The notes beneath the pieces are model-generated. The model was not told where the DNA came from. It did no database searches and saw only the letters and a list, made by a program, of their open reading frames with translations. Position numbers and translations under genes: made by a program. DNA of 64,000 bases from CAWEDP01 sp963807925 (GTDB lineage: Bacteria > Acidobacteriota > Vicinamibacteria > Vicinamibacterales > CAVVIG01), in assembly GCA_963807925.1 (NCBI GenBank), contig CAWEDP010000002.1:3100001-3164000 (forward strand), read 5' to 3'. Of this stretch, positions 38,308 through 47,070 are shown piece by piece. How positions within the stretch are numbered: the stretch's first letter is position 1; the number at the start of each line of letters is the position of its first letter.

Positions 38308-40745
38308 CTAGTCGTACCGCAGGGCGATGATCGGATCCACCTTGGTCGCCCGGCGCGCCGGCACGTAGCAGGCGGCCGCCGCCACCGCAGCCAGGACGCC
38401 GCCGACGGCCGCCAGGGTCGCCGGGTCGCGTGCGCCGACCCCGTACAGGATGTTCGCCATCAGGCGGGTCAGCGCGAACGCGCCGGCGATGCCGAGCGCG
38501 AGCCCGGTGGACGTCAGAATCAGGCCGCGCGCGAGCACCAGCCGCTGCAGGCTGCCGGCGGATGCGCCGAGCGCCGCGCGGATTCCGATTTCATGCGTCC
38601 GCTGCGCCACCGAGTACCAGATGACGCCGTAGATGCCGATGCCGGCGAGCAGCAGCGCGACCGCGCCGAAGACGCCGAGCAGGATCGACTGCAGGCGATT
38701 GGCCACGAGCGCCTGATCCTTGATCTGCTCGACAGTGCGGACGTCGGTGATGGCCTGATTCCTGTCGATGCTGTGGATGGCGTCGGCAATCGACTTCTGC
38801 AGCGTGAGCGGCTCGAGGCTCGCCCGCACGCTGAGCGTCATGAAGTAGGCGGGACTCTGTTCGTTCGACACGTACACACCGGCGCTGCGATCGTCGGCCA
38901 TGCCGTTGACCTTCTCGTCGTGCACCACGCCGACGATCTCCCACCCGATCTCGGATCCGAGCTCGGTCTTGCCCGGAACGATCTCCTGAATGAGCAGGCG
39001 CTGGCCGACCGGATCCTGGTTCGGAAAGTCGCGCTGGGCGAGCCGCTCGTTGATCACGAGCACCGGCGGCGCCCCCTTGACATCACGATCCGACAGAGCC
39101 CGGCCGCGCGCCATCCGGAGCCGCAGCGTGGAGAAATAGGAGGGACTGACGATCTTGAAGAAGCCCCCCTGCCGGTTGGCGCGGTCGACCACCGGCCGGT
39201 TGGCCACCAGCATCGGCATCCCGTAACAGGAACCCTGCATCGGCGGCGCGCAGCTGTACGCGGTTTCGGTGACCCCCGGCACGACGTCGACCGCGGTCCG
39301 CACCTCGCGCAGGTACAGATTCAAACGCGTGGGATCGGGAAACCGCTCGGTGGCGATTGGCAGTCCGAGCGTCAGCACGTTCGTGGCGTCGAAACCGGTG
39401 TCGACGTACAGCAGCCGAAAGAAGCTGCGCATCATCAGCCCGGACCCGACCAGCAGGACGAACGCCAGCGCCACCTCGGCGACGATGAGGACGTCGCGGA
39501 GCCGCCTGCGGGACGCGCCGCCGCTCGCGCCGCGGCCGCCGTCCTTCAGCGAGCCCGCCAGGTCGGGCGAGGTGGCCTGCAGGGCCGGCGCCATCCCGAA
39601 CAGCAGCCCCGTGAAGACGGCGACGGCCAGCGCGAAGAAGAGCACGCGAAGATCCATCTGGACGATCATTTCGCGGGCCAGCGAGTAGGGAGGGATCTGC
39701 GACTGCAGCCAGCGCATGGTGCCGTACCCGAGGGCGATGCCGAGAACGCCCCCGCAGACCGAAACGAGGACATTTTCGGTCAGAAACTGGCGCACCAGAC
39801 GCCACCGGCCGGCGCCGAGCGACGCGCGCACCGCGATCTCGCGCTCGCGCGAGACGCCGCGCGCCATCGCCAGATTCGCCAGGTTCGCACATCCGATGAG
39901 CAGCACCATGGCCGTCGCGGTCATCAGCACGAGCAGCGCCGTCCGCAGGTCGGGTCCGACCAGGATGTCGGCATACCGCTCGACGATGACGCCCCAGCCC
40001 TTGTTGGAATCGGGATAGTCTCCTTCTCGATGCGTTTGCCGATGGCGTCCATGTTGGCCTGCGCCTGCTGGAGCGACACGCCAGGCTTCAGCCGCGCGAA
40101 CGACGTCAGCCAATGGAAGTTGCGGGTCATGTTCGAGGGCTCGAACGCCAGCGGCCGCCACAACTGGTTGGGGGCGCTATCGAAGGCGCTTCCCGCCGGC
40201 AGCACGCCAATGACCGTGTGCGGCTGATTGTCGAGCAGGACGGTGCGTCCGACGATCGTCGGGTCCGCGCCGAACTGTGTCACCCACAGAGGATTGGCGA
40301 GGATGACGACGTGGTCCTTCCCCGGTTGATCCTCGTCGGCCGCAAAGGTGCGGCCGAGCGCCGGCCGGATGCCAAAGATATCGAAGAAGTGCGCCGACAC
40401 CCGGCCGCCGCGCAACTGCACCGGCTCGCCGACGCCGGTGAGCGTCGCGCTGCCGCCGGCCTGGCCGGCCATGAAGTCGAAGACGTCGTTGTCGCGCTGC
40501 CAATCGAGGAAGTTCAGCGTCGAGATGCCGTTGCGCGGGCCGAGCGGCGGCTTCTCGAGCACCCGCACGATGCGATCGGGATGATCGTAAGGGAGCGGCT
40601 TGAGCAGAATGCCGTCGACAAAACTGAAGATCGCCGTGTTGGCGCCGATGCCCAGCGCGACCGTCAGTATCGCGACGGCCGCGAAACCGCGGCTGTTGGC
40701 GAGCGTCCGCGCGGCGTACCGGAGATCCTGCAGCAACTGGGACAC
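38308..40745 (-). pseudogene. ADOP-family FtsX/MacB-like ABC permease, frameshifted
   Basis: Corrected product is about 810 residues with the acidobacterial duplicated permease layout. The N-terminal LLQDLRYAARTLANSRGFAA-VAILTVALGIGANTAIFSFVDG, a MacB-like periplasmic domain and a first FtsX core (GCANLANLAMARGVSREREI) are followed by a second periplasmic domain and a second FtsX core ending RATKVDPIIALRYD. One base is missing near 40019-40026 (KRIEKE|DYPDSNKG), splitting the gene in two. The start is the GTG preceded by GGAGGT. No ATPase gene is adjacent, which is usual for this family. Confidence 0.85.
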
Positions 40746-40955
40746 GACGGCACCTCCGAGCAATACCTAAGACGAGTGGCGGCGGCCGATGGTTCCTGGC
40801 ACGCGCGTCCCATTGAACTTGCCGGACCGGCCGCGCCACGCCACAATGCACCCGCGCGGTCGCTGCCACGAAGCCCTCCCGACGGCTGCTGACGCGCGAG
40901 AAGCTGTCGGGAGGACGCGTCGAGCGCCCCCGTCGAGCCGCGCTGGAGGTCGTCG

Positions 40956-41129
40956 ATGGAGCTGAAGCGGTTGCCGTTTCGCGCCCACCTCGCCGCCTAC
41001 GAGCAGCAGGCCGACCGGTTGCTCGAGGGGTGGCGCCAGGGGGACGCGGCATCATGACGCTGGTCCGGCACCACCACCCACCCTTCCTCGATTGCAGACT
41101 ATCTGCGCGCGCGCGGCGCTGCCGACTGA
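40956..41129 (+). pseudogene. Probable remnant of an ankyrin-repeat protein gene
   Basis: A good ribosome site (GGAGG at 40945-40949) precedes MELKRLPFRAHLAAYEQQAD-RLLEGWRQGDAA, which resembles the N-terminal segment common in bacterial ankyrin-repeat proteins. The frame then hits TGA at 41055. A piece in another frame reads MTLVRHHHPPFLD, also typical of such proteins. The original frame ends SIADYLRARGAAD, like an ankyrin C-terminus. The middle of the gene appears deleted. The rest of the 40746-41155 gap shows nothing recognisable. Confidence 0.4.
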
Positions 41130-41155
41130 TCACGCGGCCAACCGGACCACCAAAA

Positions 41156-42004
41156 TCACCCGAGGCGGTGCAGGGCGATTCCGACGGCGACGGCGAGATT
41201 CAACGAGTCGACGTCCTCCGCGATCGAAATACGCACGCGCCAGTCGGCCATCGACTCGGCCTCGCGCGTCAGGCCCTGACCTTCCGCCCCGACCAGCACG
41301 GCCACGCGGCGGGGGCGCCGCGACGCGAACGCTTCTATCGCGACGGCCGGCTCTCGTGGCGTCAGCGCGGCCAGCTCGAACCCGCGCGCTCGCAGCCTCT
41401 CGAGCGAGATCGGCCAGGGGTCGACGCGCGCGAACGGCACGCGCAGCACGGCCGCCATCGACGTCCGGATGGCTTTGCGGTACAGCGGATCGCAGGTCGC
41501 GGAATCCAGCAGGACGCCGCCGGCCCTGAACGCCGACGCGTTCCGAAACACGCCGCCGACGTTGTCGGCGTTGGCGACTCCCTCGAGCACGATCAGCGTG
41601 GCGCGCCCGCCGTCGGCTCCGGCGCGCCGAGATGCCGATGCCGGCGAAGCGGCTCCGACCGCCGCCGAGACCACCTCGTCCATCGACAGAGGGCGCGGGC
41701 GCTCGACGAGCGCGAGACACCCGCGATGGAAGTTGAACCCGGTGATGGCTGGGAAATCGGTCGCCACGCAGACGAAGACGGGCGTCCCGGCCGGCAGCGT
41801 GGCAAGCGCGGACTCCAGACCGGCGTACGCGGCGTCGTTGACCAGCACCGATCGGACGGCGGCCGGCTCCCGCTCGATCACGCGGCGGACGACGAAGCGG
41901 CCTTCCGCGACGAAGAGACCGTCGATCTTCAGGAGGCTCGGATCGGAAATGTGGTGATAGCGGGCGAGCCGAGCGTCACCGGCGCGGATGCGCTCGACGA
42001 CCAT
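41156..42004 (-). CDS. TrmH/SpoU-family RNA 2'-O-methyltransferase
   Basis: 282 residues. The C-terminal SPOUT domain shows the three family motifs: LIVLEGVANADNVGGVFRNA, VAVLVGAEGQGLT and ISIAEDVDSLNLAVAVGIAL. The N-terminal region (about 1-110) looks like the L30e-like RNA-binding extension of TrmH/RlmB-type enzymes. It methylates a ribose in tRNA or rRNA, but the exact site cannot be told. Confidence 0.92.
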   Translation of the reverse strand: MVVERIRAGDARLARYHHISDPSLLKIDGLFVAEGRFVVRRVIEREPAAVRSVLVNDAAYAGLESALATLPAGTPVFVCVATDFPAITGFNFHRGCLALVERPRPLSMDEVVSAAVGAASPASASRRAGADGGRATLIVLEGVANADNVGGVFRNASAFRAGGVLLDSATCDPLYRKAIRTSMAAVLRVPFARVDPWPISLERLRARGFELAALTPREPAVAIEAFASRRPRRVAVLVGAEGQGLTREAESMADWRVRISIAEDVDSLNLAVAVGIALHRLG

Positions 42005-42043
42005 GATCGAAGAACGTACATCGGAACCGCCGGTCGGCGTTCC

Positions 42044-42931
42044 TTATTCGCCCTGCACCGCCCGGACCGATCGGTAGGCGACTGGCGCGCCCTCGGGGGC
42101 GCCGAGGTTGGCGAAGAACCTGTAGAGCAGCCACGCATCGACGACCCAGACGACGACGAACACGAGGTAGGCGGCATTCGATCGGACGAAATGGAGATCG
42201 CGAATCACCCGCGACAACCCGAACGCGACAATCCACGCGTCGAAGCTCATGCAGATCCGGCGGAACACATCGGCGCGAAGCCGGCGGATCAGCCGCGCGC
42301 CGAACGGCACGCCGATCGCGACGCTCGGCACGATCCAGGGGATCAACCCCAGACTGGGGCGCGTGTACAACCCGGCCACCAGGTAGGCCAGCGCCGTCAT
42401 CGACGATTCGGCGAGGCGCACCAGCCCGAGCCCCGCGCGAAACTCGCGCTTGACGAATCCCTGATTGTTCAGCATCAGCGCGAGCGGCGGCCCGGAGATC
42501 GTCGTCAACGAGTAGAGCGCGCCGACGCTGCCGCCGAAGATGAGCCCCGCCGAGCGCTCGCGGCTGAACGGCCGCCGCAATCCAACCGCCTGCATGAAGA
42601 TCAGCGGCAGCAGCAGCCCGAAGGTCACGAGCTTGAGCCAGTCCGGGCTCACCTGTGAGACCGCCAGCGTCCCCGCCACGATGCCAGGCACCAGCCCGAA
42701 CATCATCGGCAGAACCCGTCGCCAGATGGCCGGCACCGCGTCACGATTCACCCACAACACGTAGGCGTTGAGCGGTACCTCGATCAGCACCAGCGCCGGA
42801 TTGAGCACGCGATTGGACAGGAACAGCAGCGCCAGCGGTACGGTAATCGAGGAAAACCCGTACCCCAGCGCACCGTTGATGGTCGCCGCCAGCAGCGTAA
42901 TCGCGCCGACCGCGAGGAGGGCGCTAGTCAT
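42044..42931 (-). CDS. TSUP family (TauE/SafE) membrane permease
   Basis: 295 residues with about eight membrane helices. The N-terminal GAITLLAATINGALGYGFSSI-TVPLALLF carries the paired-repeat glycine pattern of TSUP transporters, and GLVRLAESSMTALAYLVAG lies in the second half. Family members export sulfite, sulfonates or related anions. No sulfur-metabolism gene is next to it, so the substrate is unknown. It diverges from the AhpD-like gene. Confidence 0.9.
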   Translation of the reverse strand: MTSALLAVGAITLLAATINGALGYGFSSITVPLALLFLSNRVLNPALVLIEVPLNAYVLWVNRDAVPAIWRRVLPMMFGLVPGIVAGTLAVSQVSPDWLKLVTFGLLLPLIFMQAVGLRRPFSRERSAGLIFGGSVGALYSLTTISGPPLALMLNNQGFVKREFRAGLGLVRLAESSMTALAYLVAGLYTRPSLGLIPWIVPSVAIGVPFGARLIRRLRADVFRRICMSFDAWIVAFGLSRVIRDLHFVRSNAAYLVFVVVWVVDAWLLYRFFANLGAPEGAPVAYRSVRAVQGE

Positions 42932-43267
42932 GGTGGGTCAGCAACCGGGGCCGCCCGGGCGGAGCGTCGAGGCCGGTGAGGGCGACTGTCGGTGACCGTC
43001 TGAGCATCATTACGTCTCCCCTCCTCGCGCGCCGGACACGCGGAAACGACATCAATGGACTTGAACCGGAAAGGTCGGAATCAGCCGATCGATGCGCGAT
43101 GGGAGAAGCTAGGAATGACGAACGGGACGAAGGAGTCGAGCTCTCACCTGGCCATCGACGGCCCCGTACACATGCATCGACGCGCAGTCGATGCGGGGCA
43201 GCGGCGACAGCCGACGAGGTGAGAACACGACATCGAGGTCACAAGCGTAGACCACGGGGCGGGGACG
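42932..43267. other. Intergenic region without a recognised gene
   Basis: About 340 nt between the divergent TSUP and AhpD-like genes. Open frames exist on both strands, but none shows a recognisable domain or a convincing start. On the minus strand, VVFSPRRLSPLPRIDCASM-HVYGAVDG has a protein-like composition and could be a decayed fragment. No terminator or clear repeat is seen. Confidence 0.5.
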
Positions 43268-43296
43268 GTGTCAAGCACCGATGGCGGGGGTATGCT
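43268..43296 (+). promoter_or_regulatory. Promoter of the AhpD-like selenoprotein gene
   Basis: GTGTCA (43268-43273) and TATGCT (43291-43296) are 17 nt apart. The predicted start of transcription falls at about 43303-43305, on the GTG start codon, so the mRNA would be leaderless. This favours the GTG at 43305 over the in-frame ATG at 43281, which lies upstream of the -10 box. Confidence 0.45.
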
Positions 43297-43304
43297 CGTC
43301 TCTG

Positions 43305-44318
43305 GTGTCACATCTGCCCATCGTCGAGCCGGCCGACGCCACGGGGCCCCTCGCCGAGGTCTACGCGCGGATGCGCGAACGGCCCGCACCACCCGTGTAC
43401 CGCCCGGCGCACGGCGGCCTGGCCGGGATCATCCGGGCCCACAGCCTGGACGCGGCGCTGATGGCGCGGGTCTTCGGGTTCTCGGCCGGCGTCAATCAGG
43501 CGGGCCCGCTCCCGTGGTCCGACCGCGAGCTCGTCGCGGCCGTGACGTCGCGACTCAATCAGTGTTTCTATTGAACGGCCGCTCACGCAGAGTTTCTGCG
43601 TGTCGCGGCGGCCGACGATGCGCTGCCGGGGGCGGTCGTGATCGATCCCCGCGCGGTGGCCGACCGTCATCCCATCGCCAGAATCCGCGCGCTGGCACGG
43701 CTCGCCATCGACGTCACGGAGCGGCCGTGGGCGCTGACAGCCGCCGATCTCGCCCGCGCCCGCGGCGCCGGCCTCACCGACGCCGCCGTTCTCCACACGG
43801 TGCTCCAGTCATCGCTGTTCGGTCATCTCAATCGAATGGCCGACGCGGTCGGCGTCGCGGCCGACTATCCGGACTCGTTCGGCGCACCGCACGCCGAACC
43901 GGCGACGCCACCGTATCTTCCGGCCGGGTCGGTTCCCGATCCCGGGACCTCGCGGCCCATCGATCTCGCCGCTCATCCGAGCGCGCCATCCTTGCTGTCG
44001 GCATGGCGCGCCCACGCTCTGGATCGCGACGCGCCCCTCACGCGACGCCACCGCACGGTGGTCGCCGCGACGGTCGCGGCGGCCCTCGGCGACGCCACGG
44101 TCGGCGCCGTTGCAGCCGCCGGTCCGCTCGAGCAGGCGCTGGCCGATCTCGCCACCATCGTGACGCTGGCTCCGTGGCGGCTCGGTCCCGCCGCCTTCGC
44201 GCCGTTGCGCGCTGCCGGTCTCGCCGACGACGAAGCGGTCTTCGACGCGATCGCCACCGCCTCGTCCTGCACGGTGTTCTCGCGCATGGCGGTCGTGCTG
44301 TCGGCGTTCGCTCGGTGA
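43305..44318 (+). CDS. AhpD/CMD-family selenoprotein with in-frame TGA (CxxU)
   Basis: Two same-frame halves are separated only by a TGA at 43572-43574. Read as Sec, residue 90 completes NQCFYUTAAHAEFL, the AhpD/carboxymuconolactone-decarboxylase-family active site N-x-C-x-x-C-x-x-x-H with the second Cys replaced by Sec. The product has 337 residues. A first AhpD-like domain (about 1-175) is followed by a second, degenerate copy (about 205-335) without the Cys pair. A SECIS-like hairpin begins right after the TGA. A thiol-dependent peroxidase role is inferred from the family. Alternatives are a nonsense-mutated pseudogene or two separate ORFs, but both halves are intact and in frame. The alternative ATG at 43281 gives 345 residues. 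Confidence 0.8.
43575..43614 (+). promoter_or_regulatory. Bacterial SECIS-like stem-loop after the UGA codon
   Basis: The inner stem CACGCAG (43584-43590) pairs with CTGCGTG (43596-43602) around the five-base loop AGTTT. The outer stem CGGCCGC (43576-43582) pairs with GCGGCCG (43608-43614) across an internal loop. The loop has G in its second position and starts 16 nt after the UGA. This matches the published bacterial SECIS model (small loop with G in the first two positions, 16-37 nt from the Sec codon), which SelB binds. Confidence 0.7.
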
Positions 44319-44377
44319 GGCCCTGTTGAGGTCCTCGCCTCTCGGGCTGGGAACGGGCAGCGCGGAGCGGAGCGGGA

Positions 44378-44450
44378 GTCCGGCTGAACCGTCCGGCTGA
44401 ACCGTCCGGCTGAAGCCGGACACTACTGAACCGTCCGGCTGAAGCCGGAC
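44378..44450. repeat. GTCCGGCTGAA tandem units with hairpins (REP-like)
   Basis: Two 13-nt units GTCCGGCTGAACC (44378-44390 and 44391-44403) are followed by two longer units starting at 44404 and 44433. Each longer unit contains the perfect inverted repeat GTCCGGCT-GA-AGCCGGAC followed by ACTAC. The pattern resembles short dispersed palindromic repeats. It lies between the selenoprotein gene and the AAE3 promoter and could also act as a terminator hairpin, though no T-run follows. Confidence 0.7.
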
Positions 44451-44504
44451 ACTACGTGACTAAGTGACCTACCGAAACGCTGAAGCGGCTCCGGGTGCGG
44501 GCGG

Positions 44505-44533
44505 TTGACGATTACGGCGCGGTAGGACAAATT
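44505..44533 (+). promoter_or_regulatory. Candidate promoter of the AAE3 operon
   Basis: TTGACG (44505-44510) is followed after 17 nt by CAAATT (44528-44533). The -35 is near consensus; the -10 is weak. The ATG at 44543 is 9 nt from the -10 box, again giving a very short or no leader. Confidence 0.4.
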
Positions 44534-44542
44534 GTAGCGCCT

Positions 44543-46069
44543 ATGGTCGCAGCCCAATCCGTCCCGAAGACGCTCGCTGGCCTGCTGGAGCCGATTGCCG
44601 CCGAGCGCACGGCCATCGTGCTCCCGGAACAGAACCTCCGCGTTTCCTACGGGGCCCTGCGCGAACAGATCCAGGCGGTCGCCGAGTCGCTCGCCGCCGC
44701 CGGCATCGGCCGCGGCGATCGCGTGGGCATGGCGATCGCCAACGGCCTGCCGGTCATCGTGTCGTTTCTCGCCGCCTCGCTGGCCGGAACGGCCGCGCCG
44801 CTCAATCCGGCGTACAAGGAAGAAGAGTTCCGCTTCTATCTCGACGACACCAACGCGAAAGTGCTGCTCCTGCCGGCCGACGGCGCCGACGCCGCGCGGC
44901 GAGCCGCCGGCGACCGCGTCCGCGTCGTCAACGTCGAGGTCGACACGGTGGGCAGGGTGAGCCTCTCGGGGATCGCGGACCGGCGGCGGTTCGAGCCGCC
45001 GTCGATCGACGACGTCGCGCTGATCCTGCACACGAGCGGCAGCACCGGCCGGCCCAAACGCGTGCCGCTCGCGCACGCCAACCTGTCGATCTCGGCCCAG
45101 AACGTCGCGCGCAGCTACGGGCTGACTGAAGACGACGTGTCGTTGTGCGTGATGCCCCTGTTTCACGTACACGGCCTGGTGGCGTCCACGCTCGCCACGC
45201 TCGCGACCGGCGGAACGGTCGTCGTTCCGTCGAAGTTCAACCCGCTGTCGTTCTGGCGGGTGGCGAAGGAATACGGCGCCACGTGGTACTCCGCGGTTCC
45301 GACGCTGCACCAGCTCCTGCTGGCGCGCGCCGATCCGGCGGCCGGACTGCCGGCCGGAGCCGAACGACTGCGCTTCATCCGCTCGTGCAGCGCGTCGCTG
45401 CCGCCGCAGGTGATGCACGATCTGGAGTCCGCGTTCGGCGCGCCGGTGCTCGAGGCCTACGGCATGACCGAGGCGGCGCACCAGATGGCCTCGAATCCGC
45501 TGCCGCCGGCGTCCCGCAAGCCCGGCTCGGTCGGCCGCGGCACCGACGTCCAGATCGGCATCATGGACGCGAAGGGCCGTCAGCTGGCGGCGGGCGAGCG
45601 CGGCGAGGTCGTCATCAAGGGACCGAACGTCATCACCGGATACGAGAACAACCCGGAGGCCAACGCGTCATCGTTCACCGACGGGTGGTTCCGGACCGGC
45701 GATCAGGGATTTCTCGACGCCGACGGCTACCTGACGCTCACCGGCCGGATCAAGGAACTGATCAACCGCGGGGGCGAGAAGATCGCGCCGCGCGAGATCG
45801 ACGAGGTCCTGCTGTCGCACGCGTCGGTGGCGGAAGCGGTGTGCTTCGGCGTGCCGCATTCCACCTGGGGCGAGGAGGTCGCCGCGGCCGTGGTGCTGAA
45901 GGAGGACGCGACGGCGACCGAGGCGGATCTCGTCGCGTACTGCAAGGAGCGGCTGGCGGACTACAAGCGCCCCAAGCAGATTCACATCACGCACGCGATT
46001 CCCCGGACCGCCACCGGCAAGATCCAGCGGCGCGTCGTGGCGGACGCCTTCGCGCAGAAGGCCTCGTGA
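44543..46069 (+). CDS. AMP-forming acyl-CoA synthetase, AAE3/oxalate-CoA ligase type
   Basis: 508 residues of the ANL superfamily. The ATP-binding LILHTSGSTGRPKRVPLAHA, MPLFHVHGLVAS, ATWYSAVPTLHQLLL, LEAYGMTEAAHQMASNPLPP, the hinge/GRIKELINRGGEKIAP region and the catalytic Lys in PRTATGKIQRRVV are present. The wording of these blocks matches AAE3/Pcs60 proteins, which activate oxalate to oxalyl-CoA. Related aryl- or acyl-CoA ligases cannot be excluded. The OxlT-type carrier two genes downstream supports oxalate. The ATG at 44543 is preferred over a GTG at 44495 that would precede the likely transcription start. It overlaps the next gene by GTGA. Confidence 0.88.
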   Translation: MVAAQSVPKTLAGLLEPIAAERTAIVLPEQNLRVSYGALREQIQAVAESLAAAGIGRGDRVGMAIANGLPVIVSFLAASLAGTAAPLNPAYKEEEFRFYLDDTNAKVLLLPADGADAARRAAGDRVRVVNVEVDTVGRVSLSGIADRRRFEPPSIDDVALILHTSGSTGRPKRVPLAHANLSISAQNVARSYGLTEDDVSLCVMPLFHVHGLVASTLATLATGGTVVVPSKFNPLSFWRVAKEYGATWYSAVPTLHQLLLARADPAAGLPAGAERLRFIRSCSASLPPQVMHDLESAFGAPVLEAYGMTEAAHQMASNPLPPASRKPGSVGRGTDVQIGIMDAKGRQLAAGERGEVVIKGPNVITGYENNPEANASSFTDGWFRTGDQGFLDADGYLTLTGRIKELINRGGEKIAPREIDEVLLSHASVAEAVCFGVPHSTWGEEVAAAVVLKEDATATEADLVAYCKERLADYKRPKQIHITHAIPRTATGKIQRRVVADAFAQKAS

Positions 46070-47070
46070 GAATCGTCGTCGCGGGCGCGGGCGCGATCGG
46101 CGGCTACATCGGGGCGCGCCTGGCGAGAGCCGGCGCGGATGTCGTGCTGTTCGCGCGCGGTCCGCATCTGCGCGCCATGGAGCAGCGCGGGCTCCGGGTC
46201 GTGGGCGCCGACGAGTCGTTCGAGGTCGCGCCGCCGGTGACCGGCGATCTGCAGACGATCGGCTGTGCCGACGTCGTGGTGCTTGGCGTCAAGGCCCACG
46301 GGCTGACGGCGCTCGCTCCCCGGCTGCCCGCCCTCTTCGGCCCCGACACCATCGTCGTCAGCACCCAGAACGGCATTCCGTGGTGGTACTTCCAGAGCCA
46401 CGGTGGAGAGCTGGACGGACTTCGCCTCGAGAGCGTCGACCCCGGCGGCACCATCGCCGCCTCCATCGCGCCCCGCCGCGTGGTCGGATCGCTCGCCTAC
46501 TTCGCAAGCGACATCGTCGAGCCGGGCGTCATTCGGCACGTCGAAGGCAACCGTCTGGCGATTGGCGAACCGGACGGGACCAAATCGGAGCGGGTCAAGA
46601 GGCTGGCCGACGTGCTCGCGGCCGCCGGATTCCGGTGTCCGGTCACGACGCGGATTCGATCCGAGATCTGGGTGAAGCTGCTCGGGAATGTCGTGTTCAA
46701 CCCGATCAGCGCCCTCACGGGCGGCACGCTCGAGGAGATCGCCAGGCATCCGCAGGTCGTCCAGCTCGTGCGCGACGTGATGGTCGAGACCAGCGAGGTC
46801 GCGGCACGGCTCGGGGTCGAAATCCCGATTACGATCGACCAGCGCATCGCCGGCGCGCTGAAGGTCGGCGCTCACAAGACGTCCATGCTGCAGGATCTCG
46901 AGGCGGGCCGGCCGATGGAGCTCGAAGCGGTCGTCGGCGCGGTCGTCGAGCTGGGCGATCGGCTTGGGGTGACGATGCCGTCCACCCGGGCGATCTACGC
47001 CTGCACGAAGCTGCTCGCCGAGCGACATCGCGTCGAACGGGCGGCGCACGCCGGGGAGGCGGTTCGATGA
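46066..47070 (+). CDS. 2-dehydropantoate 2-reductase family protein (PanE/ApbA)
   Basis: 334 residues from GTG. The NADP-binding Rossmann motif IVVAGAGAIGGYIGARLARAG, KAHGLTALAPRLPALFG, VSTQNGIPWWYF, EIWVKLLGNVVFNPISALTG with the catalytic Lys, and a C-terminal helical domain define the ketopantoate reductase family. The surrounding genes concern 2-oxo and C2 acids rather than pantothenate, so it may reduce another 2-oxoacid. It is coupled on both sides (GTGA, ATGA). Confidence 0.88.
   Translation: MRIVVAGAGAIGGYIGARLARAGADVVLFARGPHLRAMEQRGLRVVGADESFEVAPPVTGDLQTIGCADVVVLGVKAHGLTALAPRLPALFGPDTIVVSTQNGIPWWYFQSHGGELDGLRLESVDPGGTIAASIAPRRVVGSLAYFASDIVEPGVIRHVEGNRLAIGEPDGTKSERVKRLADVLAAAGFRCPVTTRIRSEIWVKLLGNVVFNPISALTGGTLEEIARHPQVVQLVRDVMVETSEVAARLGVEIPITIDQRIAGALKVGAHKTSMLQDLEAGRPMELEAVVGAVVELGDRLGVTMPSTRAIYACTKLLAERHRVERAAHAGEAVR

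Noticed and set aside
41055..41057. In-frame TGA in the ankyrin-like remnant as a second selenocysteine codon
   Set aside because: No redox motif or Cys homologue surrounds it, no SECIS-like hairpin with a suitable loop follows, and the flanking sequence is clearly disrupted.
42976..43461. A 161-codon plus-strand open frame before the selenoprotein gene
   Set aside because: Arg/His/Pro-rich with no domain. It runs out of frame into the well-supported AhpD-like gene and has no plausible start signals.
44404..44450. Short CRISPR-like array
   Set aside because: Only two full palindromic units with an 11-nt gap, no spacers of uniform length and no cas genes. It fits a REP-type repeat better.
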